DNA from: Candidatus Coprousia avicola
Lineage (GTDB): Bacteria; Actinomycetota; Coriobacteriia; Coriobacteriales; Coriobacteriaceae
Assembly: GCA_018715125.1 (NCBI GenBank)
Contig: DVMF01000084.1
Location: 1 to 64,000 of the forward strand
DNA: 64,000 bases
Direction of reading: 5' to 3'
In this document: positions 46,124-55,074 of the stretch, one piece after another
How positions within the stretch are numbered: position 1 is the first letter of the stretch
Layout of the letters: each line of letters starts with the position of its first letter
Position numbers and translations under genes: made by a program
Notes under the pieces: generated by a model
Databases searched by the model: none
What the model saw: only the letters and a program-made list of their open reading frames with translations
Told to the model about the DNA's origin: nothing

Positions 46124-47092
46124 TTATGCGATGGGCGCTCCGGCCGCCTCCTCATGCACCACGATGTCATTCCGATGCGCGCGGACAAGATCCCAGCTGA
46201 AGCACTCGGCAAGCTCCGAGGCGGTGCGTGGCGCGCTGTCCGGGGCGAGCCCCGAGGTACCGGCAAGCCATCCCAGCAGGTTCTCTGCGGTGCCGAAGCG
46301 CTCGCGCAGCCCCTCCATATCAAGGTCGCGGTCGCGCTTGGAGAGGCGTCGTCCATCCGGCGCAACCAAGAGGGGCACGTGCGCGTAGGAGGGCTCTGGG
46401 TAACCCAGAAGGCGCTGGAGGTAAATCTGCCGGGCCGATGAGCTCAACAGGTCGTGGCCGCGCGCCACTTCCGTTATCCCCATGGCGGCATCGTCCACCA
46501 CCACGGCGAGCTGGTAGGCGTACACGCCGTCGCTGCGGCGCACCAGAAAGTCGCCGCAATCGCGGGCGAGCACCTCGCGCTGCGGTCCAAAGACGCGATC
46601 GGTAAAGGCGATGGTCCCCGCCGGGTCTTCTGCCGGGGGCACGGCGAGGCGCAGCGCGGCGGGTCGCTTGGCAGCGCGCGCGGCAACTTCGGCCTCGGAC
46701 AGATGCCGACAGGTGCCGGCATAGATGGGCGTGCCGTCGCTCGCATGCGGCGCGCTCGCCGCGTGCAGCTCGGCCCTCGTGCAAAAACAGGGGTAGGTGA
46801 GGCCTTGGCGGCACAGATTCTCGGTTGCGGTGCGGTAGAGCTCGATCCGATCGCGCTGGTAGTAGGGGCCCTCGTCCCAGTCGAGCCCAAGCCAGCTCAG
46901 GTCGTCGAGCATCAGCGCCGTCCACGGACCGGACTGCGTGCGCGGGTCGAGATCCTCGATGCGCAGCACCATGCGCCCACCGCGGCTTCGCACAGAGAGC
47001 CAGGCCACCAGGGCGGCGTAGATGTTGCCCAGGTGCATGCGGCCGGAGGGGGTGGGGGCAAAGCGCCCGACTATGGGTGATGCGCTCTTCAT
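46124..47092 (-). CDS. gluQ: glutamyl-Q tRNA(Asp) synthetase
   Basis: A 322-residue truncated glutamyl-tRNA synthetase lacking the anticodon-binding domain. The class I HIGH-like motif is HLGN at residues 20-23, and the KMSKS-like motif is RLSKRD. A zinc site is formed in CFCTRAELHAASAPH and the TCRH that follows. GluQ-RS attaches glutamate to queuosine at position 34 of tRNA-Asp, not to tRNA-Glu. The substrate implies that the organism makes or salvages queuosine. It is not next to dksA as in proteobacteria. The start is ATG at 47092. Confidence 0.93.
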   Translation of the reverse strand: MKSASPIVGRFAPTPSGRMHLGNIYAALVAWLSVRSRGGRMVLRIEDLDPRTQSGPWTALMLDDLSWLGLDWDEGPYYQRDRIELYRTATENLCRQGLTYPCFCTRAELHAASAPHASDGTPIYAGTCRHLSEAEVAARAAKRPAALRLAVPPAEDPAGTIAFTDRVFGPQREVLARDCGDFLVRRSDGVYAYQLAVVVDDAAMGITEVARGHDLLSSSARQIYLQRLLGYPEPSYAHVPLLVAPDGRRLSKRDRDLDMEGLRERFGTAENLLGWLAGTSGLAPDSAPRTASELAECFSWDLVRAHRNDIVVHEEAAGAPIA

Positions 47093-47120
47093 GATTAGAG
47101 AGTATAGGCGAAAACGGCTG

Positions 47121-47204
47121 GAGCCCCCGGGCCTGCATACCCGGGGGCTCCTGGAAAAGGGGGGACAAACCGTGCGGGGGCGGTTAGGGGGGAACCGCCC
47201 CCGC
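47121..47204 (-). terminator. two GC-rich hairpins between ferritin and gluQ genes
   Basis: Hairpin 1 pairs GCGGGGGCGGTT (47174-47185) with AACCGCCCCCGC (47193-47204); hairpin 2 pairs GAGCCCCCGGG (47121-47131) with CCCGGGGGCTC (47140-47150). Both stems are perfect. On the minus strand they follow the ferritin gene, and hairpin 2 is trailed by GTTTTC, so together they probably end the ferritin transcript before gluQ. Confidence 0.65.
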
Positions 47205-47217
47205 TGAGGAAGGGAGG

Positions 47218-47736
47218 CTACAGCGGAAGCGCAGTCATCTGCGTGTAGACGCGCGTCTGATACTCGCGATCGAGGTCGTAGAGACCCTTGGGATCGCAGC
47301 CGAAGAGCTTCATGTTGGTAATCATGTCGCGGGCGTTGGTCTCCTCTTCGCCCTGCTCGCTCACAAACCAGTCGAGGAACTTCATGGTGCGGACGTCGTG
47401 CACCTCATGGGCCACTTCGTAGCAGTGGTGGATGAGGCTCGTGACGTACTCCTCGTGCTCAAGGCCCGCCTCGAGCGGAGCCAGATCGTTCTCAAACGTC
47501 TTGTCCGGCTTGGCGATGGCCTCCATGGTGGGCGTGAAGTCGTTGTCGAGGAGGTAGCGGCGGATGGCCATGGCGTGGTCCATCTCCTCCTTCGCCTGGA
47601 TCTCGTACCAGTTGGCAAAGCCCTTGAGGCCGCGGTCCTCGTAGTAGTCGGCAAAGGTGAGGTACAGATAGGAGGAGTAGAGCTCCTTGTTGATCTGCTC
47701 GTTGAGAACGGACGTAACCTGATCGGTGAGCGCCAT
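47218..47736 (-). CDS. ftnA: ferritin
   Basis: A 172-residue non-haem ferritin of normal length. Ferroxidase ligands are seen in NKELYSSYLY (Glu), AKEEMDHAM (Glu and His) and the later EEYVTS and EQGEEE helices. It stores iron as a mineral in a 24-mer shell and limits Fenton chemistry, fitting an anaerobe that meets oxygen. The start chosen is ATG at 47736 with GGAAGG upstream, where MALTDQVTSVLNEQINKELY matches the family; the frame continues unconserved to 47823. Confidence 0.94.
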   Translation of the reverse strand: MALTDQVTSVLNEQINKELYSSYLYLTFADYYEDRGLKGFANWYEIQAKEEMDHAMAIRRYLLDNDFTPTMEAIAKPDKTFENDLAPLEAGLEHEEYVTSLIHHCYEVAHEVHDVRTMKFLDWFVSEQGEEETNARDMITNMKLFGCDPKGLYDLDREYQTRVYTQMTALPL

Positions 47737-47899
47737 GGTGTTCCTTCCCGCGTCGTAGGTATCGAATGCGTTTCCGAGTCGCACTGTTCGTATACCCGTC
47801 CGCGGGCGTTCAAACGCATCCACAATTCCCTCACGCGAGACTCACCGTTTCGTCGCAATTGTGGGCGAGGTGTGACGCTCCTGTGTCCGCGCGGCCCGA

Positions 47900-47905
47900 T
47901 AGAAT
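47900..47905 (+). promoter_or_regulatory. possible -10 box before the DUF2207 gene
   Basis: TAGAAT lies 34 bases before the ATG at 47939. A -35 at the normal distance is weak, so confidence is low. Confidence 0.35.
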
Positions 47906-47938
47906 GAGGGGGACGACGTCGAGAGAAGGGATGCCGCT

Positions 47939-49915
47939 ATGACGACGAGGCGTGCGACGGGCCGGCGGCCGGGATGGCTCCGGGGCGAGCGGGGCCAGCG
48001 CCGGGTCTTGCTCACGCTTGCGGTTCTTATCGCCGCGCTGGCGTGTGCCCGTCCTGTTTCTGCCCGTGCCTACGAGATGCCGCGCGTCGCTATCGACGCG
48101 GTGGTGGGGGCGGACGGTGCGCTCAATATAACCGAGGAGCGTACCTTTGCCTTTGACGACGAGGTCAACGGCGTGTTCTGGACCGTTCCCATCATGCAGA
48201 ACGAGCAGGGGCGCCCTTCATGGGTGGACGTCGCATCCATCGAGGCCTCGCTCGTGGAGGACGGCTCTGCGCGCGAGCTTGCGCGCACGGGCGAGGCGGA
48301 GCCGGGCGACGACGGCGTCTTTACCGTGGCCGAGGAGGATGACAACCTGCGCATCCAGCTCTTTGCGCCCCATGAGGCCGATACCCAGGCCACCTTCCGC
48401 CTGACGTACGCGCTCACGGGCGCCGTTATGGCTTGGGCGGACACCGCCGAGCTCTACTGGCAGTTTGTGGGGCCCGATTGGGATGAGCCCGCGCAGAACG
48501 TCTCGCTCACAGTGCGATTTGCCGCGGCGTCCGGTGCGCCGGCGGAGGTCGGTGAGACCTTCCGCGCCTGGGGCCATAGCGATGAGGCGGGCGAGATTGC
48601 GCTCGATGCATCCGAGCCCTCGGTGACGGCAACGGTGCCGCAGGTGCGCGACGGTTCGTTTGCCGAGGTACGCGTTGCGTTTCCCCGGGCATGGGTCGCC
48701 GGCCTTGCGGCGGTGGGGGATGCGGGATCGACCGATCGCATGCAGGCCATCGTAGACGAGGAGACGGCGTGGGCCGCCGACGCCCAAGCTCATCGCGAGC
48801 GGCAGCGCGCGCTCACCGAGGCGGGCGGCATCGCCCAAGCGGGCTTGCCGGCGGCACTGCTCGTCGCGGTGCTCGTCTATCGCGCCACGCGCGGCCGGTC
48901 ACCTAAGCCCTCGTTTACCGACCAGTTTCTGGCCGAGCTCCCCTCGAACGATCATCCCGCCGTGCTCGCGGCCTTTATGGACGACGGCAACGTGGGCGCC
49001 CGCGCCTTTACCGTCACGCTGATGAAACTCACCGACGAGGGCGCGGTGCGGGTGGAGGCGCGCGGCCCGGAGGATGGCGCGGTGGGCGAAGCCAAGCGGC
49101 CGCACTACGTGCTCGCGCTCGAAAACGCGGCGCACCTCGCCGGGTCGGGCATCGACGCGGCGGCGCTGAGGCTCTGCTTCCGCGACGGGCGCACCAAGGT
49201 GGACATGGCGAAGCTGAGCGAGACGGACGATGCCCTCGGCATGCAGGCGTATATCAGCGGGTTTACGGACGCCGTCACCCGGGAGCTTGCGGCGCACGAG
49301 CTCACCGCCTCGACGGCGGGGTTCAAGACGGCGACCACCATTGGCGCGGGCGTGCTCTTTGCGGCGTCGCTCATCCTGCTCATCATGACGGACGCGGCGA
49401 CGTTTGCGCCGTTTTGCATCGGGTTTGCCCTCTTGGTTGGGGCGCTCATCGTCGCCTATACCTGCCGTACCGCAACGCAGGCGGGCGCTGAGCTCAAGGC
49501 GCGCTGCGAGGCGTTTCGCGCCTGGATCGAGACGACCGCTGAGCGCGGCGAGCTGTTGGGCTACGCGCGTGCGGAGGAGCGGCGCCTCCTCATCGCCGCG
49601 GTGGCGGTGGGCGTGGACGAGGGCGTACTGCGCCGGATCACGGCGGGACCCGAGCCGGTGGGGGCCGCCGCGGCGAGCGGGTATGCCGCGGCAACGGCTA
49701 CGACTGGCGGCTTTGACTATCCCTATCCGCTCATGTGGTGGTTCTGGCCGTGGCACGGGTACCGCACATCGCTGTGGCAGGCGACGGACTCCTCGTTTGA
49801 GGGCGCGACGTCGCTCGCGGCGAGCGCTCAAGACGCTTCGGCGGAGGGTCTCGGCGGCGGTTTTTCCGTTGGCGGCGGCGGAGGCGTCGGCGGCGGAGGC
49901 GGCGGCACGTTCTGA
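47939..49915 (+). CDS. DUF2207 membrane protein
   Basis: A 658-residue DUF2207 family protein. It has a signal peptide (about 1-43, hydrophobic LLTLAVLIAALACA), and the external beta-rich DUF2207 domain with the ITEERTFAFDDEVNGVFWT opening. A membrane helix near 300-315, a cytoplasmic part and two more helices at about 465-505 follow. It ends in a Gly-rich tail finishing GGGGGTF, which is characteristic of this family. The function is unknown. A GAGAAGGG site precedes the ATG. Confidence 0.85.
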   Translation: MTTRRATGRRPGWLRGERGQRRVLLTLAVLIAALACARPVSARAYEMPRVAIDAVVGADGALNITEERTFAFDDEVNGVFWTVPIMQNEQGRPSWVDVASIEASLVEDGSARELARTGEAEPGDDGVFTVAEEDDNLRIQLFAPHEADTQATFRLTYALTGAVMAWADTAELYWQFVGPDWDEPAQNVSLTVRFAAASGAPAEVGETFRAWGHSDEAGEIALDASEPSVTATVPQVRDGSFAEVRVAFPRAWVAGLAAVGDAGSTDRMQAIVDEETAWAADAQAHRERQRALTEAGGIAQAGLPAALLVAVLVYRATRGRSPKPSFTDQFLAELPSNDHPAVLAAFMDDGNVGARAFTVTLMKLTDEGAVRVEARGPEDGAVGEAKRPHYVLALENAAHLAGSGIDAAALRLCFRDGRTKVDMAKLSETDDALGMQAYISGFTDAVTRELAAHELTASTAGFKTATTIGAGVLFAASLILLIMTDAATFAPFCIGFALLVGALIVAYTCRTATQAGAELKARCEAFRAWIETTAERGELLGYARAEERRLLIAAVAVGVDEGVLRRITAGPEPVGAAAASGYAAATATTGGFDYPYPLMWWFWPWHGYRTSLWQATDSSFEGATSLAASAQDASAEGLGGGFSVGGGGGVGGGGGGTF

Positions 49916-50002
49916 GGTGCGGCTGGGGCGCGGTTGCGCTACATTTAAGAGACTGCTTTCGCGACATCGCACAGGGCGGGTCGGTAAGGGCAAGGAGGAT
50001 AT

Positions 50003-51646
50003 ATGGGAACGGAGCGGAAGATCGCGCGTGCGCTGATCTCGGTGACCGACAAGACGGGCGTGGTTGACTTTGCCCGCGCGTTGGTGGATGAGTTTGGGGT
50101 CGAGGTCATCTCCACGGGGGGTACGGCCAAGGCGATTGAGGACGCGGGCGTTCCCGTCACCCCCATCGAGGACTTCACCGGCTTCCCCGAGATGATGGAC
50201 GGTCGCGTGAAGACCCTGCACCCCAAGGTGCACGGCGCCCTGCTGGCGCGCCGCGACTCCGCAGAGCACATGGCGCAGGCGGCCGAGCACGGTATCGAGC
50301 TCATCGACCTCGTGGTTGTGAACCTCTACGAGTTTGAGAAGACCGTCGCCGCGCCCGACGTCACGTTTGCCGACGCCATCGAGCACATCGATATCGGCGG
50401 CCCGTCGATGCTGCGCTCCGCCGCCAAGAACAACGACGCGGTGACCGTGGTGTGCGACCCGGCCGACTACGACGCCATCCTCGAGGAGATGCGCCTGCAC
50501 GAGGGCGCCACGCTGCGCTCCACGCGCCGCCGCCTCGCCGCCAAGGTCTACACGCGCACCGCTGCCTACGACTCCGCCATCTCCACGTGGCTGAACGACT
50601 ACCTCGCCGCCGAGGAGCCCGCCGTTGCCGCCGCCGCGGGCGAGGAGGGCTTCCAGACGCCCGAGGTACTCGTCGTGAACCTTGCCAAGACGCAGGACCT
50701 GCGTTACGGCGAGAACCCGCATCAGGCGGCGGCGGTCTACCGCTTTGCCGACGAGTTCTCGGTCCACGGCTCCTCCGCCAACCCGCTCGTGGGTGCCGAG
50801 CAGATTCAGGGCAAGCCGCTCTCGTACAACAACTTCCTCGATGCTGACGCCGCGTGGAACGCGGTACGCGAGTTTGACGATCCGGCCGTTGTCATCCTGA
50901 AGCACCAGAACCCGTGCGGCTCCGCGGTGGCCGAGGATGTCACGACCGCCTACGACCGCGCGTTCGCCTGCGACCCCAAGAGCGCCTTCGGCGGCATCAT
51001 CGCCGTCAACCGCGAGGTACCGCTTTCGCTCGTCGAGCACTTCGCCGACCAGAACAAGCAGTTCGTCGAGGTCCTTATCGCGCCGAGCTACACGCCCGAG
51101 GCGCTTGAGCGCCTTGCCAAGCGCGCCAACCTGCGCGTGCTCGCCACGGGTGGCGCCGAGGGTCACGCGCGCCTCGAGGTCCGCTCGGTAGACGGCGGCA
51201 TGCTGCTGCAGCAGGTCGACACCGTCGAGGAGGACCCCGCGACCTTTACCTATCCCACCGAGCGCAAGCCCACCGATGCCGAGATGCGCGATCTGCTCTT
51301 TGCATGGCGCGTCGTGAAGACGGTCAAGTCCAACGCCATCCTCATCGCCAAGAACGAGGCGGGTATCGGCATGGGGCCCGGGCAGCCCAACCGCGTCGAC
51401 TCGGCGCTGCTCGCATGCGAGCGCGCGGAGGACGCCTGCGACCGCATGGGCGTCGAGAAGGGCGGCTTCGCCTGCGCGAGCGACGCGTTCTTCCCGTTCC
51501 GCGACAACGTCGACGTGCTCGCGGCGCACGGCGTGACCGCCATCATCCAGCCGGGCGGCTCGGTGCGCGATGACGAATCCATCGAGGCGTGCAACGAGCA
51601 CAACATCGCGATGGTGTTTACGGGCACGCGCCATTTCCGTCACTAA
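50003..51646 (+). CDS. purH: bifunctional AICAR transformylase / IMP cyclohydrolase
   Basis: A 547-residue PurH for the last two steps of IMP synthesis. The N-terminal MGS-like cyclohydrolase domain has [13 protein letters not shown] and [18 protein letters not shown]. The C-terminal AICAR transformylase domain has [16 protein letters not shown] and, near the end, [14 protein letters not shown] and [18 protein letters not shown] precedes the ATG. A terminator follows, so it seems monocistronic, away from other pur genes. Confidence 0.97.
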   Translation: MGTERKIARALISVTDKTGVVDFARALVDEFGVEVISTGGTAKAIEDAGVPVTPIEDFTGFPEMMDGRVKTLHPKVHGALLARRDSAEHMAQAAEHGIELIDLVVVNLYEFEKTVAAPDVTFADAIEHIDIGGPSMLRSAAKNNDAVTVVCDPADYDAILEEMRLHEGATLRSTRRRLAAKVYTRTAAYDSAISTWLNDYLAAEEPAVAAAAGEEGFQTPEVLVVNLAKTQDLRYGENPHQAAAVYRFADEFSVHGSSANPLVGAEQIQGKPLSYNNFLDADAAWNAVREFDDPAVVILKHQNPCGSAVAEDVTTAYDRAFACDPKSAFGGIIAVNREVPLSLVEHFADQNKQFVEVLIAPSYTPEALERLAKRANLRVLATGGAEGHARLEVRSVDGGMLLQQVDTVEEDPATFTYPTERKPTDAEMRDLLFAWRVVKTVKSNAILIAKNEAGIGMGPGQPNRVDSALLACERAEDACDRMGVEKGGFACASDAFFPFRDNVDVLAAHGVTAIIQPGGSVRDDESIEACNEHNIAMVFTGTRHFRH

Positions 51647-51686
51647 CGTTTGCGGCGCCAAGCGCCTCCAACCGATGCCAGGCAAG

Positions 51687-51720
51687 GCGCCCCGGGTCCG
51701 TTGGCCTGGGGCGCTTGTTG
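51687..51720 (+). terminator. terminator of purH
   Basis: GCGCCCCGGG (51687-51696) pairs with CCTGGGGCGC (51705-51714) at 9 of 10 positions, followed by TTGTTG. It lies 40 bases past the stop. Confidence 0.75.
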
Positions 51721-51762
51721 CATCGGAGAGGCCGCGGGGTGCCTGAGCAGAAGGAGCAGCAT

Positions 51763-52485
51763 ATGGAGCCGGACAAGACCCCAGACGCCGGCGAGGGGCG
51801 GTGCGCAGTGCCCCCGCAGGCGGCGTGCGATACGGCCCGTGCGCCGGAGAGCGGCTTTGAGCTGGGCGAGCCCGCGCTCGTCTGCCGGTGGCGCCTCACG
51901 AAGCGGCGCGTACCGCTTCTCAACCGTCATATCCGCGCGCTGGCGGCGCGCCGCATTGAGGGCGCACCGGTTGGCCGCGGGCTTCTCTCGTGGGCAAAGC
52001 AGCACGTCGAGTGGTCGCTTGCCGATGACACGACGGTCGCCGTGCCGGACGACGGCGTGCTCATGCTCGCCATCGATATGGCGGGCCAGGCGGCGATGAC
52101 GACCGGCCCGTACGAGCGGCTCGCCTCGACCGCGCGCGAGGCGCTCATCTACCGCGCGCTCGATGCGCATCGCGAGGCGGACCGCACCGGTGTTGCCCCC
52201 GAGGTACTTGCCGCCCACCGTGCCGGCGCGCTCGTGTTAGGGGTGGGCGCCGAGGACCCGCTTGCGGGCGTCGCCTCGCTGGCGGCGCAGCTGGCAGAGG
52301 CGCGCGGGGTGCGCGTCGAGCGCGACCCGGCGCTGCCGTATCGGGCGCTCGCCGGCGCCTGCGCGGGCGCGCTTCTGCTCCTCTCTGACGAGCACGGGGT
52401 GGTGGCGGCTGGGGATGCGCCCGACGTCCCGGCAGACGACCTCGTGGACCTGCTGGTAGCGGGGTACGAGAAGCTTCGCGGGTGA
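51763..52485 (+). CDS. hypothetical protein, 240 aa
   Basis: I do not recognise a family. The ATG at 51763 follows AAGGAG, and GC-rich third positions support coding. Residues 1-35 are low-complexity. The rest is Ala/Arg/Leu-rich with alternating helices and a central GVLMLAIDMAGQAAMTTG stretch. No membrane segment is evident, so it is probably cytoplasmic. It sits 52 bases before a two-component system on the same strand and may be co-transcribed with it. An accessory role to signalling is only a guess. Confidence 0.55.
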   Translation: MEPDKTPDAGEGRCAVPPQAACDTARAPESGFELGEPALVCRWRLTKRRVPLLNRHIRALAARRIEGAPVGRGLLSWAKQHVEWSLADDTTVAVPDDGVLMLAIDMAGQAAMTTGPYERLASTAREALIYRALDAHREADRTGVAPEVLAAHRAGALVLGVGAEDPLAGVASLAAQLAEARGVRVERDPALPYRALAGACAGALLLLSDEHGVVAAGDAPDVPADDLVDLLVAGYEKLRG

Positions 52486-52537
52486 CGCGGCCGCGTTTTG
52501 GCAAGACCCGCGGAGCCCCGGCAAGAAAGGCGGACAC

Positions 52538-53203
52538 ATGGCGCTCATCTATGTGGTAGAAGACGATGCCGCGATCCGCGGCGAACTCGTGGAGGTGCTC
52601 GAGCGCAACGGCTTTGAGGTCGCTGCCGCTACCGCATTCGACCACGTGGTCGAGGACATCCTCGCCGCCCAGCCGGCACTTGTGCTGCTCGACCTCACCC
52701 TGCCCGGCACCGACGGCCAGTTTATCTGCCGCGAACTCCGGGCCTCCTCCGATGTCCCCCTTATCGTGCTCACGAGCCGGGTGACCGAGATCGACGAGGT
52801 CATGAGCATGACCATGGGCGCGGACGATTTCATCGCCAAGCCGTATCGCGCCCGGGTGCTCGTGGCGCGCATCAAGGCGCTTCTGCGCCGCACCTCGGAC
52901 GCGGAGGGCAAAAGCACGCTCGAGCACAACGGCCTCACCCTCGATCTTTCGCGCTCGGTCGCGCGTGCGGCGGGCGGCGAGGTCGAGCTCACCAAAAACG
53001 AGATGCGCATCCTGGCGCTTCTCATGCGGCGTGCCGGCACCATCGTCTCGCGCGAGGCGCTCATGCGCGACCTGTGGGATTCCGACGCGTTTGTGGACGA
53101 CAACACCCTCACCGTCAACATCAACCGCCTGCGCGCCACGCTCGAGAAGATCGGCGTCTCGGGATACCTCACGACGCACCGCGGCCGCGGGTATGCGGTG
53201 TAG
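52538..53203 (+). CDS. OmpR/BceR-type response regulator
   Basis: A 221-residue regulator. The receiver domain has the acidic pair D9/D10, the phosphoacceptor D52 (VLLDLTLPG) and the Lys in IAKPYR. The C-terminal winged helix matches OmpR (LTKNEMRILALLMRR ... VNINRLRATLEKIG). It should be phosphorylated by the kinase encoded 9 bases downstream. GAAAGG precedes the ATG. Confidence 0.94.
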   Translation: MALIYVVEDDAAIRGELVEVLERNGFEVAAATAFDHVVEDILAAQPALVLLDLTLPGTDGQFICRELRASSDVPLIVLTSRVTEIDEVMSMTMGADDFIAKPYRARVLVARIKALLRRTSDAEGKSTLEHNGLTLDLSRSVARAAGGEVELTKNEMRILALLMRRAGTIVSREALMRDLWDSDAFVDDNTLTVNINRLRATLEKIGVSGYLTTHRGRGYAV

Positions 53204-53212
53204 GGGGCGCGT

Positions 53213-54265
53213 ATGAGCGTGGGGTCCTATCTGCGCGACACGCTGCTCGTGTGGGGTGCGCTGGCGGTGGGCGACGCACTCGTCCTCTTTGTCCTGGTGG
53301 CGGCGGGGACAAACCCGTATATCGTGGTGCTCGTCGCCGCGGCGCTCGTGGCTGCGGCAATTGCGGCGGGCTCCGTCTCCTACCTGCGCAAGCGCGCGTT
53401 CTATCAAGACCTCGCCACGGCGGCCGAGGGCGGCGTCGAGCCGCGCCTGGTGGCCGAGATCGTCGCACGTCCGGACTTCTTGGAGGGAGCGCTCGTCTAC
53501 GATGCCCTGCGGGCGATCGCGAAGGCGGCCAACGATGACGAGGCGGCCCAGCGCCGGCAGCTCGTGGAGTACCGCGAGTATATCGAGACCTGGGTGCACG
53601 AGGCCAAGTCGCCTCTCGCCGCCGCGCACCTGATGCTCGAGAATCTCGAAGACGACACCCGGGGCGCCATCGACTATGATCGGCTGACGGCGGTGGGCGA
53701 TGAGCTGCGGCGCGTCGAGGGCTATATCGAGCAGGCGCTCTTTTACGCGCGCTCCGAGGCGGTCGACCGCGATTACCTCATCCGCAAGTACAACCTCAGA
53801 GAGCTGGTCAACGCCGCGCTCAAGGCAAATGCGCCGGCGCTCATCGCCGCGCACGTGACGCCGGTGGAGCGAGGGCTCGATTTCGCCGTCTTTACGGATG
53901 AGAAGTGGATCGAGTTCATCCTCGGCCAGATCGTGCAGAACAGCGTCAAGTATGCAGCGGCGGAACGGCCGACCATCACCTTCTCCGGCCGCCTCGTGGA
54001 CGCGGGGCGCGCAACCGAGGCCGTGGAGCTCGAGATCGCCGATAACGGCTGCGGCGTGTCAGAAGCCGACCTGCCGCGCGTGTTTGAGAAGGGGTTCACG
54101 GGCGAGAACGGGCGCACGGGCAAGCGCTCGACGGGCATCGGCCTCTACCTCGTCAAACGCCTCTGCGACAAGATGGGCGTATCCATCGCGGCGGCGAGCG
54201 CGCCGGGCGCGGGCTTTACCGTGACGCTGCGGTTCTCTACCAACAAGTTCCAGTATTTCGAATAG
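53213..54265 (+). CDS. BceS/GraS-type intramembrane-sensing histidine kinase
   Basis: A 350-residue kinase with two N-terminal membrane helices (about 11-31 and 36-56) and almost no external loop, as in BceS/GraS kinases. The phosphoacceptor H129 is in ETWVHEAKSPLAAA. The ATPase domain has N-box QNSVKYA, GCGVSEADLPRVFEKGF and GIGLYLVKRLC. Such kinases usually read the flux of a peptide-antibiotic ABC transporter (BceAB) next door; none is adjacent here. It forms an operon with the response regulator. Confidence 0.92.
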   Translation: MSVGSYLRDTLLVWGALAVGDALVLFVLVAAGTNPYIVVLVAAALVAAAIAAGSVSYLRKRAFYQDLATAAEGGVEPRLVAEIVARPDFLEGALVYDALRAIAKAANDDEAAQRRQLVEYREYIETWVHEAKSPLAAAHLMLENLEDDTRGAIDYDRLTAVGDELRRVEGYIEQALFYARSEAVDRDYLIRKYNLRELVNAALKANAPALIAAHVTPVERGLDFAVFTDEKWIEFILGQIVQNSVKYAAAERPTITFSGRLVDAGRATEAVELEIADNGCGVSEADLPRVFEKGFTGENGRTGKRSTGIGLYLVKRLCDKMGVSIAAASAPGAGFTVTLRFSTNKFQYFE

Positions 54266-54321
54266 GGGCGGCACGGTGCCAGCTGGCGGCATGGCGGCCG
54301 CCTGGCGCCCCGGTAAAAGAA

Positions 54322-54347
54322 GAGAGGGACGCGTGCGCGCCCCTCTC
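54322..54347 (-). terminator. terminator of the uspA-like gene
   Basis: GAGAGGGACGCG (54322-54333) pairs with CGCGCCCCTCTC (54336-54347) with one mismatch. On the minus strand TTCTTTTACC follows. It also separates the two-component operon from the convergent uspA gene. Confidence 0.7.
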
Positions 54348-54416
54348 GGCGAGAAACCAGAGCATCCATCCTCTTTGTGCATGCGCTGGCACGCGCGTTG
54401 CCCGGTGGCAGCTTCG

Positions 54417-54854
54417 CTACTTGACGACGAGGATGTCGCACTCGGTGGAGCGGAGCAGGAACGTCGAGATCGAACCCAGAAGGGCGTACTTGATCGACGA
54501 CAGGCCGCGGGCGCCGCACATCACGAGGTCGGGCTCCACCACATCGAGCATCTCGTCCTTGAGCGTCTCGCGGATGCGCCCGGCGCGAATCATAATCTCG
54601 ACCTCGGCGATATCCGGATTCTGCTTGGCCTCCTCGACCTGCGCCGCGATGGAGTTGCGGAACGCCTCCTCGAGCCCCTTGACTAGGTCTGCCGGGTAGG
54701 CGCCGGCGGATTCGAGCGCCGTCGAGTCGATAACGTGGCCGATGATGAGCTTGGCGCCGTTGTTCGCCGCAACCTTGATGGCGCGCGCGAGGACGAAATC
54801 CTGCTGCTCGGTGCCGTCGAGCGCCACGAACACCTTCGAATAGCCTTCCTTCAT
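54417..54854 (-). CDS. universal stress protein UspA family
   Basis: A 145-residue Usp-fold protein. It opens YSKVFVALDGTEQQDFVLARA, and the C-terminal part MCGARGLSSIKYALLGSIS resembles the G-2x-G-9x-G(S/T) nucleotide-binding motif of the ATP-binding subgroup. It is cytoplasmic. The family is induced by starvation and energy stress; partners vary. The start is ATG at 54854 with GAGGGAGG upstream on the minus strand. Confidence 0.9.
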   Translation of the reverse strand: MKEGYSKVFVALDGTEQQDFVLARAIKVAANNGAKLIIGHVIDSTALESAGAYPADLVKGLEEAFRNSIAAQVEEAKQNPDIAEVEIMIRAGRIRETLKDEMLDVVEPDLVMCGARGLSSIKYALLGSISTFLLRSTECDILVVK

Positions 54855-55074
54855 ACGAGCCTCCCTCTATCGTGCGGCGGCCCTGCGCCGCCAGCGGTTA
54901 CCTGCCGACGTTATACCCCTAATGCGCGCGACCGTTCTTATGTTTCCGTGAACGTGGAACTCTGAGCGCCGGACGTCGCGCGGCCGGGTCGATAATGGCT
55001 TGCAGCCGCGTTGCCGGTGCCGCGATGGCGCGCCCGGGCGAGCGGCACGGTTGTTGCTGCGATAGGGGAGGCGT

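Noticed and set aside
48899-51685. 928-residue minus-strand open frame
   Set aside because: Antisense to the DUF2207 gene and purH; no motif and no start signal.
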